A DNA stretch of 64,000 bases from Atopsyche davidsoni (GCA_022113835.1 JAILWY010000004.1:9055501-9119500); one strand, 5' to 3'. Numbered from the stretch's first letter, positions 46,771 through 58,420 are shown. Notes: generated from the sequence alone by a model not told the origin. Translations and numbers: made by a program.

Positions 46771-47740
46771 AGCCCTCAAAACTATTGTTGAAATTGATTG
46801 ATTTCTAATTAAAAAACAAACATGAAATTTCTATAAATATCTACAATAGTCTGTTAAAGCAATAATTTGCAACTTCTAGTGAACGAAAAAAATATATATT
46901 GGTTTTGTATGTGTAATTTATAATGTACTTTTATTTTTTATTGTTACAATGAATCAGAAGTTTGTACGACGTTTCAGTCTCGCTACTAGATTATCTTAGA
47001 TTAACACCTGAATTCCGAAAGACTTGAGTAAATATGAAAAATTAACTGTATTTTTATACCATATGGGCTAATGAAATATTACATCTTTGTATGGCTTTTT
47101 ACAGGAAACAATAATTTATTTATAAATTTTACATTTTGTCAATTAATTTACATAGAGAAAATAGTGGATGTAGTTTTACAAAAATTTGTGTATTTAACGA
47201 CATATTGATCTTAATGAGTTTAAATAAGATGCATTATTTATATTTTTACTATATTTGAATACTTATGGGACCGACCTTTTTATACACAGGGAGAAAAGAA
47301 ATATAATTTGTATTTTAAAAATTACTTATAATATTAGTAAGCACTTAATTGAATGTGTTAGTATCATCCACAACTAATCTTTATTAGAAAATTTAAATAC
47401 ATTTCTAATGTATACTAAATTTACTTAGGACAGGTTAAGTTAAGCTATGTTTATTTAGGGTTTAAGCTAGGTAGTAGGTTTAATCATTATTATTTGAAAT
47501 TAGGACAAATATGTTATTTTAGTTTAAACACCTTTCAGGCAACCATAATAAGGATTATACTATGAAAATCAAACCCAATAATAAAGATGATCATTTAAAT
47601 CTCACCAACTGAGTGATATTTTAAAAATATTTTTCTAATCTTGATTTAAACAATAAATAGAAAAAAATGTGAAGCCTTATTAAGATATAAATTCGTAATT
47701 TCTATTAAAAAATAGAACCTTGGATATCTACGAGATAATA
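46771..47740. other. stg1: AT-rich, nothing recognised
   Basis: AT-rich sequence without gene or repeat that I can identify. Confidence 0.5.
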
Positions 47741-48513
47741 CAGGGTTAGGTAGGGAGGTATGGACGATTTGAAATAACATCATTTTTTAAGGCAGTTGCT
47801 TCCAGCCTTTTAATTGCCTCTAGTGTCCAACCGGACACCAGAGGCAGTCCATGACCTGGCGAAATCGTGTCATTTAATTAATTTAATTGTCACTTTATAT
47901 TTCTATGTCGAAAGTTGATTTTTTTACTGAGTATTGAAAAAATTATTTATTAAATTATATTATTTAGTTAACGTTCATTTTCAGGGTAAAATAAAATCTT
48001 GAAGATGTTGAAAAATTGGATAGAATGACAACTTTTCAAAACCAAAGTTTGTTAAAGATTTTATTTTTTTTAAATTTTTTAAATAATATATCGCACAGGG
48101 TTTATATTTAATCTTTAAATTACAAATAAAAAAAAGACTTTTAAATGTTTAGGACTCTTGGAAAAGGGACATGACGAATCTCCAAATTCCTACACTTTAA
48201 TCGGAAAAACACATATTTATCATATTAATAGTAAATTTATAAGAAATAAAAATATATTGTGTTCGGAAAAAGGAATGTATCACACTTTTTGCATTAAAAT
48301 TTTTTTGATTGATTCAGTCGATTTTTCGCAAAACGGACTAGAAAATTATCAAAAAAACTCGATTATGGGTTTATTAACCAAACGTATTTTTTTTTTGTTG
48401 ATGATGCCATTACAAAAATCTCCTGAAGAGCAAATACCTCGACTCATTATCCATCATTAGGCCGCGGGGCCCCGTCCAAATCATCCATACCTCCCTGCCT
48501 TTTTTTTTTACTG
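47741..48513. mobile_element. short TIR element (U) split by an R insertion
   Basis: Terminal inverted repeats at 47749-47772 and 48476-48499 match at 21 of 24 positions (GGAGGTATGGACGATTTG against GGAGGTATGGATGATTTG). Without the R insertion the host element would be about 180 bp. Outer limits at CAG 47741 and CTG 48513 are tentative because no target duplication was found. Confidence 0.7.
47791..48373 (+). mobile_element. R-family element with TTAA target duplication
   Basis: 583 bp between TTAA (47787-47790) and TTAA (48374-48377), starting GGCAGTTGCTTCCAGCC. Near the start, TGCCTCTAGTGTCC and GGACACCAGAGGCA form a 14-bp stem with one mismatch around 2-4 bases. The family is colinear with 57612-58129 and 18711-19230 in inverted orientation. 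No transposase. Confidence 0.8.
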
Positions 48514-49230
48514 TCGGCCCCGGGCTGCGCTGTGGTACTACTTCCGGGTGCCGACAGCTGGTCTTTTAATATATAATATACAATATAATCATACACAATT
48601 CATTCATTCGTGAGGGGGAGTTTCCCAGGGAGCACACTTTTCGCTGTTCCCCAGTCTGCCTCCCCTCCCTTCTATTCGTTTCTGACATTCGTCCCTTACT
48701 ATCTATGGAGACAGCGTCTCCGTTAGTTGATGCGAAAAGCTGAAAAGCATGAAAATGTTGTCTCGTGCTCTTCAGCTCTCGATCCTCTTCAGCGCCGTTC
48801 TTGTCTGGTCCGTGGGCTTCTCCTCAGGTCGGAGCTCTGGAGGCTATTTGGCGTTGCCTCTCGAGCTCCTCCCTTCGGGAGCCTAACCCTGCAGTACCTG
48901 TATCGTGAATTTCACATTACTCAATAGTAAACACATTCTCAGCACAAAAGTTACACGTTACTAATCTCGTCTTTTGAGCTAGGTCATATTAATTATTTAT
49001 GTGTTTCCCAAGTCGCTCGCGGCTCCCACATGTGGATCCTTGCAGCGATGCATTTAATTAAATACGTCCAGCGTCTGTTGCGGTGGAGCCTCCATCTTGC
49101 GAGGGTCGGTTCCTTTGAGGTGCCTGATTGGCCGAGGGTGGTGATGACCGCTTCCTGCTTTTTCCGTCCGACTTTTGAATTCTGTTTCAAATTAAAGTTT
49201 GCCGTAGCGCGGGGTGTTTCAAATTACTTT
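48510..49230. other. GC-rich region of unknown nature
   Basis: A GC-rich stretch in two parts (48510-48920 and 49010-49220). The minus strand is open for about 86 codons across 48570-48825, but the peptide is unrecognised. The second part holds GCATTTAATTAAATACG. It may be part of an unknown repeat plus a regulatory block. Confidence 0.25.
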
Positions 49231-49877
49231 TATATGTTATACATGTAACGTACGTTTTAAATTGGATTTTACTCGATCGTCTATTTTTTTTTTCCTTTGA
49301 GGGATTTATTCAACCTCTGAAGATTTGAACGCTCGTGTATCTTGGTTTATTGCGAAACTTTACGAAATAACGCCATTAAAAGTATATTCATTCATAATTT
49401 CAAATCGAACCGGTTTTTAGTATAATAAATTATTAAAACATTTTTGTGTTATTAAATTAATCTACAAAAGTTTATCGGAAGGAGCATTAAAAAATCTTAA
49501 ATTTAGATTCCAAGTAATTGAAATATTTTATAGCAATAACGTTTTTTTGTAGTTTTTTATACTTTCTTTCATTTTTATTAAAGATAAATTTTCTAAAAAC
49601 GACAAATGTTATGCTATCACTGAAGTCTTGCATAGAAAACGTTTTTGTTGATTACAGGCATATTCCGTTGAAACTCTCTGCATTTATATTGCTCTTTAAC
49701 GTACTTCCGCAATATAAAAAAAAACAGTTAAAAAGGGCAAAAAAATCCGTTCCAATTGAATTTGTAAATGTTGGTTTCTTAAAAAATTAAAATATAGAGC
49801 GGAGAGAGCAAACAAAAATTATAAAATTTCTTGTTTTCTGAACTCATTTCTTCGGTTCAAAGATACCTTTTCTGCTT

Positions 49878-50258
49878 TCAGACACTTGTGAGTTTTAGTG
49901 ACAAACTTTCATAGTTGTAGGCAAGATTTTTCAGAGTTCTCTTGCTACTAGTATATTTGTTTTTCTTATCGATGGTTCGTGAAATGCATGTTTGAAGTTC
50001 CCCTCGTGTCTTTTCCAGTAGAACACAGCACACCTCGACAGCGTGGACCTTTGTAAGCGATGTTTGTCTCTGAGAGAAGGTCGGCCGGCGATCGACTTGT
50101 CGGGTTGTTCGATAGTATAACTTTATGCGCCCAAGAGAGCAATCATATCGACCCGATCCTGTCGCCGGAGGGGTCTTCAACCCCGGCCCGCGGTCCCTCA
50201 AGAGATAAGAGCCGATTGTTTTATACCCCTGGCGTTCATTCCAACCCCCTTTTCTCAA
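49878..50258 (-). other. unassigned 126-codon open frame over a GC block
   Basis: The frame ends TSSKRTLKNLAYNYESLSLK then LTSV and a stop at 49878. An acceptor-like CTTCTCTCAG lies inside at about 50084-50093, so the downstream half could be a terminal exon. A second frame is also open for about 45 codons, which weakens the case. No domain recognised. Confidence 0.22.
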
Positions 50259-50939
50259 AGTCGTGTTGATAAGAACGTCAGCGTTGTATTCTACTCTGTT
50301 TCAAATGCTATTGTTGTGCAATTCATTTTTATACAGAATAAAGAGTAAAAAAAATATATACTTATAAAAAAAAATACTTAATGATATACATTTAAAAAAA
50401 TAAACAATTATCATTAGAGTGAGCGTTCACATCGAGTAACAATTTTGTAAAACGTTTCAATAAAATTTCATATTTATACATTTATGAATACAGTACCACA
50501 GAAATGTCGCAAAACATAAAATCTTTTTATTTCGTTCAAAACATAATACCACATTGAATTATTGTGTGAAAAATATTGAAAGCAAAATTAAAATCGCTTT
50601 CTGCAAAAGATTGTAACAATAATGTGATTGTTAAATAATATTATTTCTAGTCTACATTGTTTTTACACGATATTTTAACACAGTGATATAAATTATACAT
50701 CTAATAGTCATGTTTATTTTCTGTTAAATATATAAAAATCTCCTTAGAAATTGTTAAAAAAAAACATATAAATTTTTATTTTGCAAATCTATTACAGTAC
50801 GTTAATATTTTTTTTAAAGTCGACATTAATTCAAGTTTCGGAAACTTATCGTTGAGAATTTTGGTCTCTGAAAATTAACGTGAAATGCTGTAAGTCGTCC
50901 GGATTATAATTATGGCCTTATAATTATTTTAACATCCTT

Positions 50940-50985
50940 TATATTACTTTTTAACGACCCCCCAGCCGGGGCTGAAAGTAATATA
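50940..50985. other. 11-bp perfect stem with GC-rich loop
   Basis: TATATTACTTT (50940-50950) pairs with AAAGTAATATA (50975-50985). The loop contains CCCC-AGCC-GGGG, an inner 4-bp stem. It is preceded by a TAATTAT-rich palindrome. Function unknown. Confidence 0.55.
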
Positions 50986-51559
50986 ATGGATAAATAAGTT
51001 TCCTTGAAAGCTTAACGTTCAATCACAGCCCCAATTTGAACGAAATTATTATTTTTCACCATAAAAGGTCAAGTTTACTATTATTGAAGTAAACAGAAGT
51101 GGAAATTGAAAAGATTAACCCAAATAGAAAGCATGGAAAATTACTAAAAATCCGTTGGTATGTTGTCAAAAGTTAATTTAATGTCTTTATTACATCGTTG
51201 AATACAATTAAACTTTTTGTGATAAATTAAATAAATTTAACCAGGTATCATACATAGACTCAGTGTAAATTATTATTAGGTTCGCAAACTCCGTAATGAG
51301 CACAACCAAATAGTATAAAAAACACTCTGAAGAATTTGCATGATTATATATAATATAGAGTTGGAATAAATTTTGGTGAAAATTGACTATCTAAAAAAAT
51401 AAATAAGTCTTAACATGTTTAAAATCATTTCAGTACAAAATTTGATTTGATCGTGATTGAAAATGTATTAATGATAAATATATATTATTACTAATATGAT
51501 TAGGCACATTAGTTCATATATAGAAGATGATTTAAAAAAACTCTCAGAAAAATATCATC

Positions 51560-51635
51560 GTGATTTGTGTGGGATTTGAACCCACATCTCCTGGTTTACA
51601 CGACCGGTGTACGAACCCTTGTACTAACGAATCAC
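51560..51635 (-). ncRNA. tRNA-like unit, minus strand
   Basis: A 76-nt unit on the minus strand with matching ends (GTGATT, AATCAC) and a T arm GTGGG-TTCAAAT-CCCAC. The anticodon-like region differs slightly from the others. Part of a repeat, not a functional tRNA. Confidence 0.55.
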
Positions 51636-51963
51636 TTCCGTTCATCGAGAATTTTTAACAATCATACTCTACATATGAATCAATGTGCCCAGGCCAATCA
51701 ATATTTAGTGATTTGCAAGCACTGGACTTTTTTGAATAAAGTAACAAGCGAAGCGATTTTAGTCCCATCCGGACATTATTTTTTTTAAAAAATCTATTGA
51801 TTTAGCCAAGACGCGCACCTCATATTTATATATATTTATGGATTGGTCAATCAGATGTGTATTTATTACCCACTACGGGTTTATTATATTATTACTAATA
51901 TGATTAGGCACATTAGTTCATATATAGAAGATGACTTAAAGAAACTCTCAGAAAAATATCATC

Positions 51964-52039
51964 GTGATTTGTGTGGGATTTGAACCCACATCCCCTGGCT
52001 TACATGGCCGATGTACTAACCCTTGTACTAACGTATATG
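51964..52039 (-). ncRNA. tRNA-like unit with broken acceptor stem, minus strand
   Basis: Same T arm and A-box region as the neighbouring units, but the 5' side of the acceptor stem is replaced by ATATACG, so the terminal stem no longer closes. Confidence 0.5.
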
Positions 52040-52219
52040 ATGGTGCGCGTCTTGGCTAAATTAATAGATTTTAAAAATAATATCCAGATGGGATTAAAAT
52101 CGCTTCACTTGTTACTTTGTTCAAAAAGTCCAGTGCTATCAAATCACTAAATATTGGTTGGCCTGTGCACATTGGTTCATGTGTAGAGTATGATTGTTAA
52201 AAATTCACGATAAACGGAA

Positions 52220-52295
52220 GTGATTCATTAGTACAAGGGTTAGTACACCGGCCATGTAAGCCAGGGGATGTGGGTTCAAATCCCACACAAATCAC
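52220..52295 (+). ncRNA. tRNA-like unit, plus strand
   Basis: 76 nt with a 6-bp perfect terminal stem (GTGATT/AATCAC), D-like GTAC/GTAC stem, anticodon-like arm with loop CATGTAA, and canonical T arm. A-box-like TTAGTACAAGGG and B-box GGTTCAAATCC could form a pol III promoter. Confidence 0.6.
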
Positions 52296-52539
52296 GATGA
52301 TATTTTTCTGAGAGTTTCTTAAAATCGTCTTCTATATATGAACTAATGTGCCCAATCATATTAGTAATAATATAATAAACCTGTAATGGGTATACGCATC
52401 TGATTGACTAATCCATATATAGATATAAATATATATTAACACTCATTTTACAATTACATTAAATTCTCACGTAAAATAAAACGCACGTGGAATTATGTAT
52501 ACGATGGGGGTATTTTAATTAAAAATAATTAAACAGGCT

Positions 52540-52750
52540 TCAATTAAGTCGATTAATACGCCGAGTGTCACAGACATACCTCGCCGTATTAGTTGCGGGG
52601 ATTCCCAGGATTCCTCGGGCCGGTAGAGCCTCCGAAGGAATGCCGCGGCGCCCGGCGGATGCTATTGACATTTTCAGCGCAGATATAAAGTGAACTTTAC
52701 CCGGAGCCGAGCTCGACTCGTGTTTGCTGTTTGTGGGTGAAATTTAAAGT
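52540..52750. other. GC-rich block
   Basis: A GC-rich island with TCAATTAAGTCGATTAATACG at its edge and GCCGCGGCGCCCGGCGGATG. On the minus strand a short open stretch ends at a donor-like GCGAG-GTATGT. Without a recognisable peptide I treat it as a regulatory candidate. Confidence 0.3.
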
Positions 52751-52949
52751 GTTATCATGCAGTTTTAGAATACGCTTTGGTAAACATCTTGCACGTATAC
52801 CTGGGATATGTTTTGACAAAACTGCACAGTGGTATATGGATTCAAAAACGCACAGTTATGAATTGGACAAACTGCACAGTAGTACGGAAGGAGATCAATA
52901 ATACATTTTAAAAATTAATTCTATTAATTTTTTTTATGATGTGAATATT

Positions 52950-53573
52950 CACGCTAAATTTGTCCCGTCGACCCATTGTCGAGTTTTCCTGTTTTTCGCC
53001 TTGCTAATATTGAATTTTTACAAATTCATCAACTTCAAACATATTTTTGACATCTTATATAGAACAACTCACTTTAAAACGATTTAAAACTATCTCGCTT
53101 GGAAGGGTCTGTCTGTCCTCGGTCGCCAAAGTTCCCACGTTCCTAAGCCGTACAGGTGTCTTTATTTTCTCGGGATATTTGTCAAATCTATTTGTTTTAT
53201 TACACCCATCGATGTTCTGTACAACCTATTAGCTCGCTGCCCATCCGAGTTTAGTAGCCCCTGTAAATGATTTTTTTTAAATGCAACACGATCGTAATGG
53301 TTCGTCTTCTTATGTCACAAGCTCCAAAAAGGTACGTCGATATAGTTTTACAATACCGAAAGTCTCGTTTCTCGAGCATTTGGAAGGAACTTCTATGCTT
53401 CAGGGCTTCGATTCGTCACAAAGAACATAGATATAATCTGTGTTCGGTGCATTATGACATTTACGAAATGTCCAAATTTTGGTGATTACCTGCTTAAATG
53501 GGATCCTCTCTCGTAGACCCCCTTTTACAGTTCATGGACCCCTGGGGGTCATTGACCACTTTGGGAACCTCTG
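52950..53573. mobile_element. decayed hAT element
   Basis: TTTGTCCCGTCGACCC and TTACAAATTCATCAACTTCA near the left, and GACCACTTTGGGAACCTCTG at the right end, match the hAT elements at 22354 and 58831. The extreme left terminus is eroded and no 8-bp duplication is visible. An interior block at about 53090-53330 is absent from those relatives. Confidence 0.75.
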
Positions 53574-53882
53574 ATTTAAATTATAATTCAATTAAAAACA
53601 CCTGTACTGATTTTCTAATGTGCATTTTTTACTCGTGTACTTCCAAGTTTTATTTTTACGAAATACTTTTGTGTAGCTCGATCCTTTGAACATTTGGTCA
53701 TTCAGTTAATTTTTATAAAATGATTGATTACTCAGTATTGTAGTTAAATTTAATTTTTATTTTCGAATTATTAAATGTTTTTATGAAATTTATTATATGT
53801 CGCCTGAAAGTGAACGGTCACTTTTTTCGTAGTTTGTTATTTTTTTTTTTTATTAAGATGGATAATTTATGACATACCTTAC

Positions 53883-54086
53883 ATTAATCACTTTGACATA
53901 TTCGGTTTTTTTTGGAATAATCTTTATTTTTCTCAGATTACCATACGAGTCATGCGTCAGCTTTTCTTTGGTGAGTTTGTAGGGCGCGGAGAACTTGTAT
54001 TCATTCGTTGGGGGCAAATGAATGCACATCGGCATGGGCGCTTCCATAGAAACGACTTTCAAAGAGTAACAAGATTTCACGATTAC
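53883..54086 (-). CDS. possible internal exon of unrecognised gene
   Basis: The minus strand is open for 68 codons between an acceptor (CTTTAG before 54086) and a donor (GTAAGG after 53883; alternative GTATGT after 53878). The peptide reads VIVKSCYSLKVVSMEAPMPM, CIHLPPTNEYKFSAPYKLTK and so on. GC content and codon pattern stand out from the AT-rich surroundings. It joins in phase 0 to the open exon at 55764-56055. It cannot splice directly to the stg1 exon at 39476 (phase mismatch). It may belong to a gene nested in or upstream of stg1, or be a relic. Family not recognised. Confidence 0.4.
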
Positions 54087-54099
54087 CTAAAGCCTACAT

Positions 54100-55700
54100 C
54101 CATTTTTTATTTAAAAATTAAGTAATTTTGTCTGCTTTTCGTTATATTTAACCTCCGCTTCTTTTCCGTAGTATTTGAAAAAAAGTATGTCTTAAATCAC
54201 ATAAATTTTTCATTTTCTTTATTTTTATGAGTACTAACATTATAATTAAACGCTCTCTTTATAAAGCTGCAAGTTATCGGATTTGAATTTATATTCATTA
54301 TCTTAATACTTAAGCAATATTTAGTAAATATTTCCCATCGAAAGTGATTACCGCTTAATCGATCATTGTTATTTTCAATTAATGAGGAAACTCAAGCAAT
54401 AAATTATAGCTCATACATCAAAATATTACAAAGAATGAAACTTTTTTATTAATACTTGCTTAGTTTTTCTTCGATGATTTCCCCTGACAAGGCATTAACT
54501 TCTTCCCCTTTCAACTAAGAATGGATCATCGCTCAAGCGATGTACTGGGAAACTGCTTCAAACATTCTACTACGTATAAAAAAAAAATGTATTTATAGTT
54601 TTAAATTATGCAATTACAAACCAAGCCAAAGCTTTAAATAAACAGCACTTGAACAATTAATATTGAGATAGATTTTCATTCCACAGACATAATTACGTGT
54701 CGACGAGTGAGTATTTGCGTGTGCATATTTATAAGCCAATAGGGTCATAAATTGAACGATTAATTAAAATGAGTTTGAAATAAATCAATCACAAATATAA
54801 ATCATTGATAAAAATAAAATAGTTTTAGTAAATAATAATTTACGAACTCTGCAATTTGTTTCATATTTTTCTGGCTGGATTTTGGATTTGTTAAGAGAGC
54901 TCACTCACACCAAAACATTAACTCAAAGTGTTAGAGGAGAAATATTTTCACCACATAAATTTAAAAAAGTTATATATATATATAGAAACCAACTTTTTTA
55001 TTTATTATTACTTGTCCTTTTATATCTTTCGGCTTTGGTGTGTTTTGGACCGATAGGATAGCGGTCAGTGCGTTGTGCTGTTATCGGCAATATCTGAGCT
55101 TGTTTCTGCTTTGTCTAGATCTTTAAAGCTGGGTATTTCGGGTGAAGATATTTTATTTATTTGTTATTTTCTTTTTATATATAATAAAAACTTATTTTGA
55201 CCATATTGATTTACGAAATCAACCTACATTATTAAGTTTCACACTGATCTATACATCAAATCATATTTACATATTTGTAAATATTAATTAAGCAACGTTA
55301 TTAGTATCATGCCTTTTATAAGTTTATTAAGTAAGAGGATTATTTAAAATATAATTGAATTGTATTCATCATTATACATAAAATCATTTCACATCTTCTA
55401 AATGTCTGCACTGGACTTTTATTTCTAAGTTAGTGTCAATCAAGCCATCCGCATCAAAGAAAATCATACAATTTAAATGGTTTTGCATGAAACGGTAATC
55501 TGACAGATGCCATCGTCAAATCATTTCACTCATTTATAATACATTTACATTCTCGGAATGAGTAATTCTTGATTATAAATATTACATCAAACGGAAGCTT
55601 TCATCCGTATCTCAGTTCACGTTTGAAGCATAAAACAAGGAAAGTACTTTTAAAACGAGTTTTCAGTTTAATCACAGTTCATATTCAATAGTGATGACAA
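54100..55700. other. stg1: AT-rich, nothing recognised
   Basis: AT-rich sequence between the two candidate exons with no repeat or other gene seen. Confidence 0.5.
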
Positions 55701-55763
55701 CTATTGTTCGCAGGAATAATAATTATTATTGAGTGACACGTTTCCACTATTATCTAATCTTAC

Positions 55764-56055
55764 ATTGGATCTATTGTGTACAAAAATAGCGACAAGCGTA
55801 TACACGTGTCCGTTCGTAAGGCTTCTTTTTTGCACTAAATTTAAAGCATTGTCTATAAAAAACACGGCTGCAAAACAATGTTGACACTTTATAGTATCCA
55901 TGCGAGATTGCTTTGGACAACGCAAACTTTTATTTACTATAGAAACTTCAGATCCTTTTTGCAACAAAACTAATCGAATTCTCAGCGGACACAAGTTGTC
56001 GCTTTCCATCGCGACTAAAGCTATCCAGAAATGCTCCTTGGTCGAAGTGAAAAAT
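55764..56055 (-). CDS. possible exon of unrecognised gene (joins 53883-54086)
   Basis: The minus strand is open from an acceptor preceded by a pyrimidine-rich tract (CCAACTAG before 56055) to a donor GTAAGA after 55764, and past it to a stop at about 55703. The peptide includes HFWIALVAMESDNLCPLRIR, SLRCPKQSRMDTIKCQHCFA and GHVYTLVAIFVHNRSN. Using the donor, it continues in frame into VIVKSCYSL at 54086. Cys pairs (RCPK, KCQHC) might form a metal-binding or disulfide-linked module, which is only a guess. An ATG lies inside (MESDN), but an upstream exon is more likely. Not recognised. Confidence 0.4.
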
Positions 56056-57610
56056 CTAGTTGGAATAAGTCAATAAATATAAAAGTTAAACCAAATCAAT
56101 AGTTAGTTATAAAAAGATTCATAGTAAAATATCAAAAAAATAGCAAATTAGACTTTTTAGCATTTATTTATTTTAACGTCAATATTTTATTGATTTACTT
56201 TTTTTTATTATTTGAATTTTTTTCCCATGTGTGCGGTAATTTTATAGTCTTCAATAGTAATACTTCGAATTAGCTTTGGCACACAATAGCTTTACTTATT
56301 GTACGTTATAGGAGGAAAGGTCGAGCGAGTTTATGCTTGAAATCACCTTAAACAATAATCATACAATTACTATTTATTACGAGTAGAGACAGTAGACTTA
56401 TTTAATTATCTCAATTTTTAAATTAATCATTTAAACATATTTTACAGTTCATTATGTATATTATAAACTTGATTCATTAAAATAAATGTAAAACTTTAGT
56501 ATATTAATAAAAACCTAAAATTGTGCTTTACAGCAGCTAAAAAGCAGGAAGTTGATGATAAATCTGATATTTATACATTTTTCGTGCGAAAATAAATTTT
56601 ATATCTAATTAAATGTTTGATATTCATAGAAAAACAACACGTAAGCCAGGCTTTGTGCAAGTGACTGGCGTGGCCTGCGGATATCGCACCCACATAACTG
56701 TCCCCCGCAAGACTCAAACACAAGAAGATCCTCGTTAAACGCAAAACTCGATTTTTCCTAAATTATAAATACTGTATAAATCCCCTGACTGGAGAGATTT
56801 AAAAGCAAGAATTAATATTTTCGCGAATCGAGAAGTAATTTCTAAAATTTTTTTTCTCTCGTTTTTTTTTTTAACTTACTTCAATAAAAGACAGCTTCTT
56901 CCTCTTCGAGGACATCAAAAAGCGTTTTATTATAGAGCTATCTAAATGAATGTGTGGCGCGATAACTCCGGCACTTTTTTCTTGTTTTGGGGTAGAAAAA
57001 TTAACTTCTCATTATTAAGACAATGATGCTTATGCGAATCAAATCCTTGACATTAAAATTTTCACAAATAATATCACTAGATTGAAGTCTAAAACTGGGA
57101 CAAACAGCTTTTGTTTAAAATGTATACATAGATAAAATAATTATTTTTCTTATAGAAATCTTACGATGAAGTTAGAAATAAAAAAAAAATAAACATATGA
57201 GCTCAATTTGAGTAGATATTAAAGATGAATAACGTATTTTTAAAATTTTTAAAAATGTTATATTCATTGCCAATCATGGGGTTTATCACGCAATAATATT
57301 TTTTAACCCTGTTGAAATTATAATTAATTGATTGACTATTGATTACCTTTTATACAATTGACACCAACGCAATGTCCTTTGAATACTTTAATAGTGTAGC
57401 GTATTTACTAGCTCTAAAAATTAAATCAAAACCCTTCTTGAAAAAAAACTATTATATTTTTTATGATATAATTACACTTGTGCTGTTATATGTATTTATT
57501 TATAAAGCAACTCGTAAGTATTTTTTTTATTATGTGATTGTACATTTTTTCTTTGAAAACTTTGACTGAATTAAATATTCAATGAACCATTATTTGATTA
57601 GGACTTTACT
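56056..57610. other. stg1: AT-rich with small GC rise at 56640-56750
   Basis: Mostly AT-rich. On the minus strand, ATGTCCTCGAAGAGGAAGAA near 56915 is followed by an open stretch to a good donor (GAA-GTAAGT, about 56880), which could be a short first exon for the gene downstream. Too little to call. Confidence 0.3.
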
Positions 57611-57611
57611 T

Positions 57612-58129
57612 TACTAGGTCCCATAATAGAGTTTTTTTGATAATTCTCTAGTCCGTTGTGCGAAAAATCGACTGCACCAATCAAAGAAGTTTAAATGCAA
57701 AAACTTTGATACATCCCTTCTTACGAACAGAATATTTTTTTATTTCTTATAAATTTACTATTAATATGATAAATATGTGTTTTTCCGATTGAAGTATAGG
57801 AATTCGGTGATTCGTCATGTCCATTTTCCAAGAGTCCTTTTTAATAGGAATTAAAAGATTAAAAGAAAAAAAAATCTTTAACAAACTTAGGTTTTGAAAA
57901 GTCGTCATTTTACCTAATTTTTCAACATCTTCAAGATTTTATTTTACCCTGAAAAAGGACGTTAATTTAATAATAAAAAATAGATAAATATAATTTACAG
58001 TTTTCTCAATACTCGGTAAAAAAATAAACTTTCGACATAGAAACATAAAGTGACAATTAAATTAATTAAATGACACGATTTCGCCAGGTAATGGACTGCC
58101 TCTGGTGTCCGGTCCTGGAAGCAACTGCC
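57612..58129 (-). mobile_element. R-family element
   Basis: Colinear with 18711-19230: CTAGGTCCCATAATAGAG at the left, GGAAGCAACTGCC then TTAA (58130-58133) at the right. The left TTAA is mutated (TTAC). Contains half of the stem seen at 47.8 kb (CTGCCTCTGGTGTCCGG). Confidence 0.78.
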
Positions 58130-58139
58130 TTAACAAAAA

Positions 58140-58420
58140 ATTCCAGCGTAACAAATCGAAATAGTGTGTTGAGAACTCCAAGCGAGAGGCAATCGCTAGT
58201 CTGAAACAGCGGCGCGGTTTGTTCGGGTGCGAGTACATTCTTGTACGCCACACGGTGTGGCGCTCAATCGACGCCCCAGGAGGCTTTATTCCGGCGTCAG
58301 GGTGCTTCCGGCGGGGCCTCCGACAGGTGCGCCGGCGGAGCTGACTTCCGGCCCCGCGCGGACTGCGGACTCGGCCCCGTACACCTGATTTGTATGGAGA
58401 TACTGTCGTACTGTTCTCCC
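58140..58420. other. GC-rich block
   Basis: A strongly GC-rich island (CTTCCGGCGGGGCCTCCG, GCGCCGGCGGAGCTGAC) immediately next to the R element. Long overlapping frames on the minus strand (58062-58484) have no recognisable domain and run into the R element, so I do not call a gene. Confidence 0.3.

Larger units (their letters stand above)
51482..52430. mobile_element. nested palindrome of T-family foldback elements
   Basis: A complete element occupies about 51825-52430: arms 51825-52032 and 52226-52430 are about 200-bp inverted repeats, each with a tRNA-like unit, around a 190-bp loop. To its left, 51482-51822 repeats the right arm plus loop in inverted orientation (it pairs with 52033-52380, including GATTTTAGTCCCATCCGGA against its complement). 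Three tRNA-like units thus lie within 750 bp. No protein is encoded. Confidence 0.85.

Noticed and set aside
53883..54086. Direct splice of this exon to the stg1 exon at 39476
   Set aside because: Phases do not match (0 or 2 against required 1) and the peptide does not resemble TARP loop 1 or TM1.
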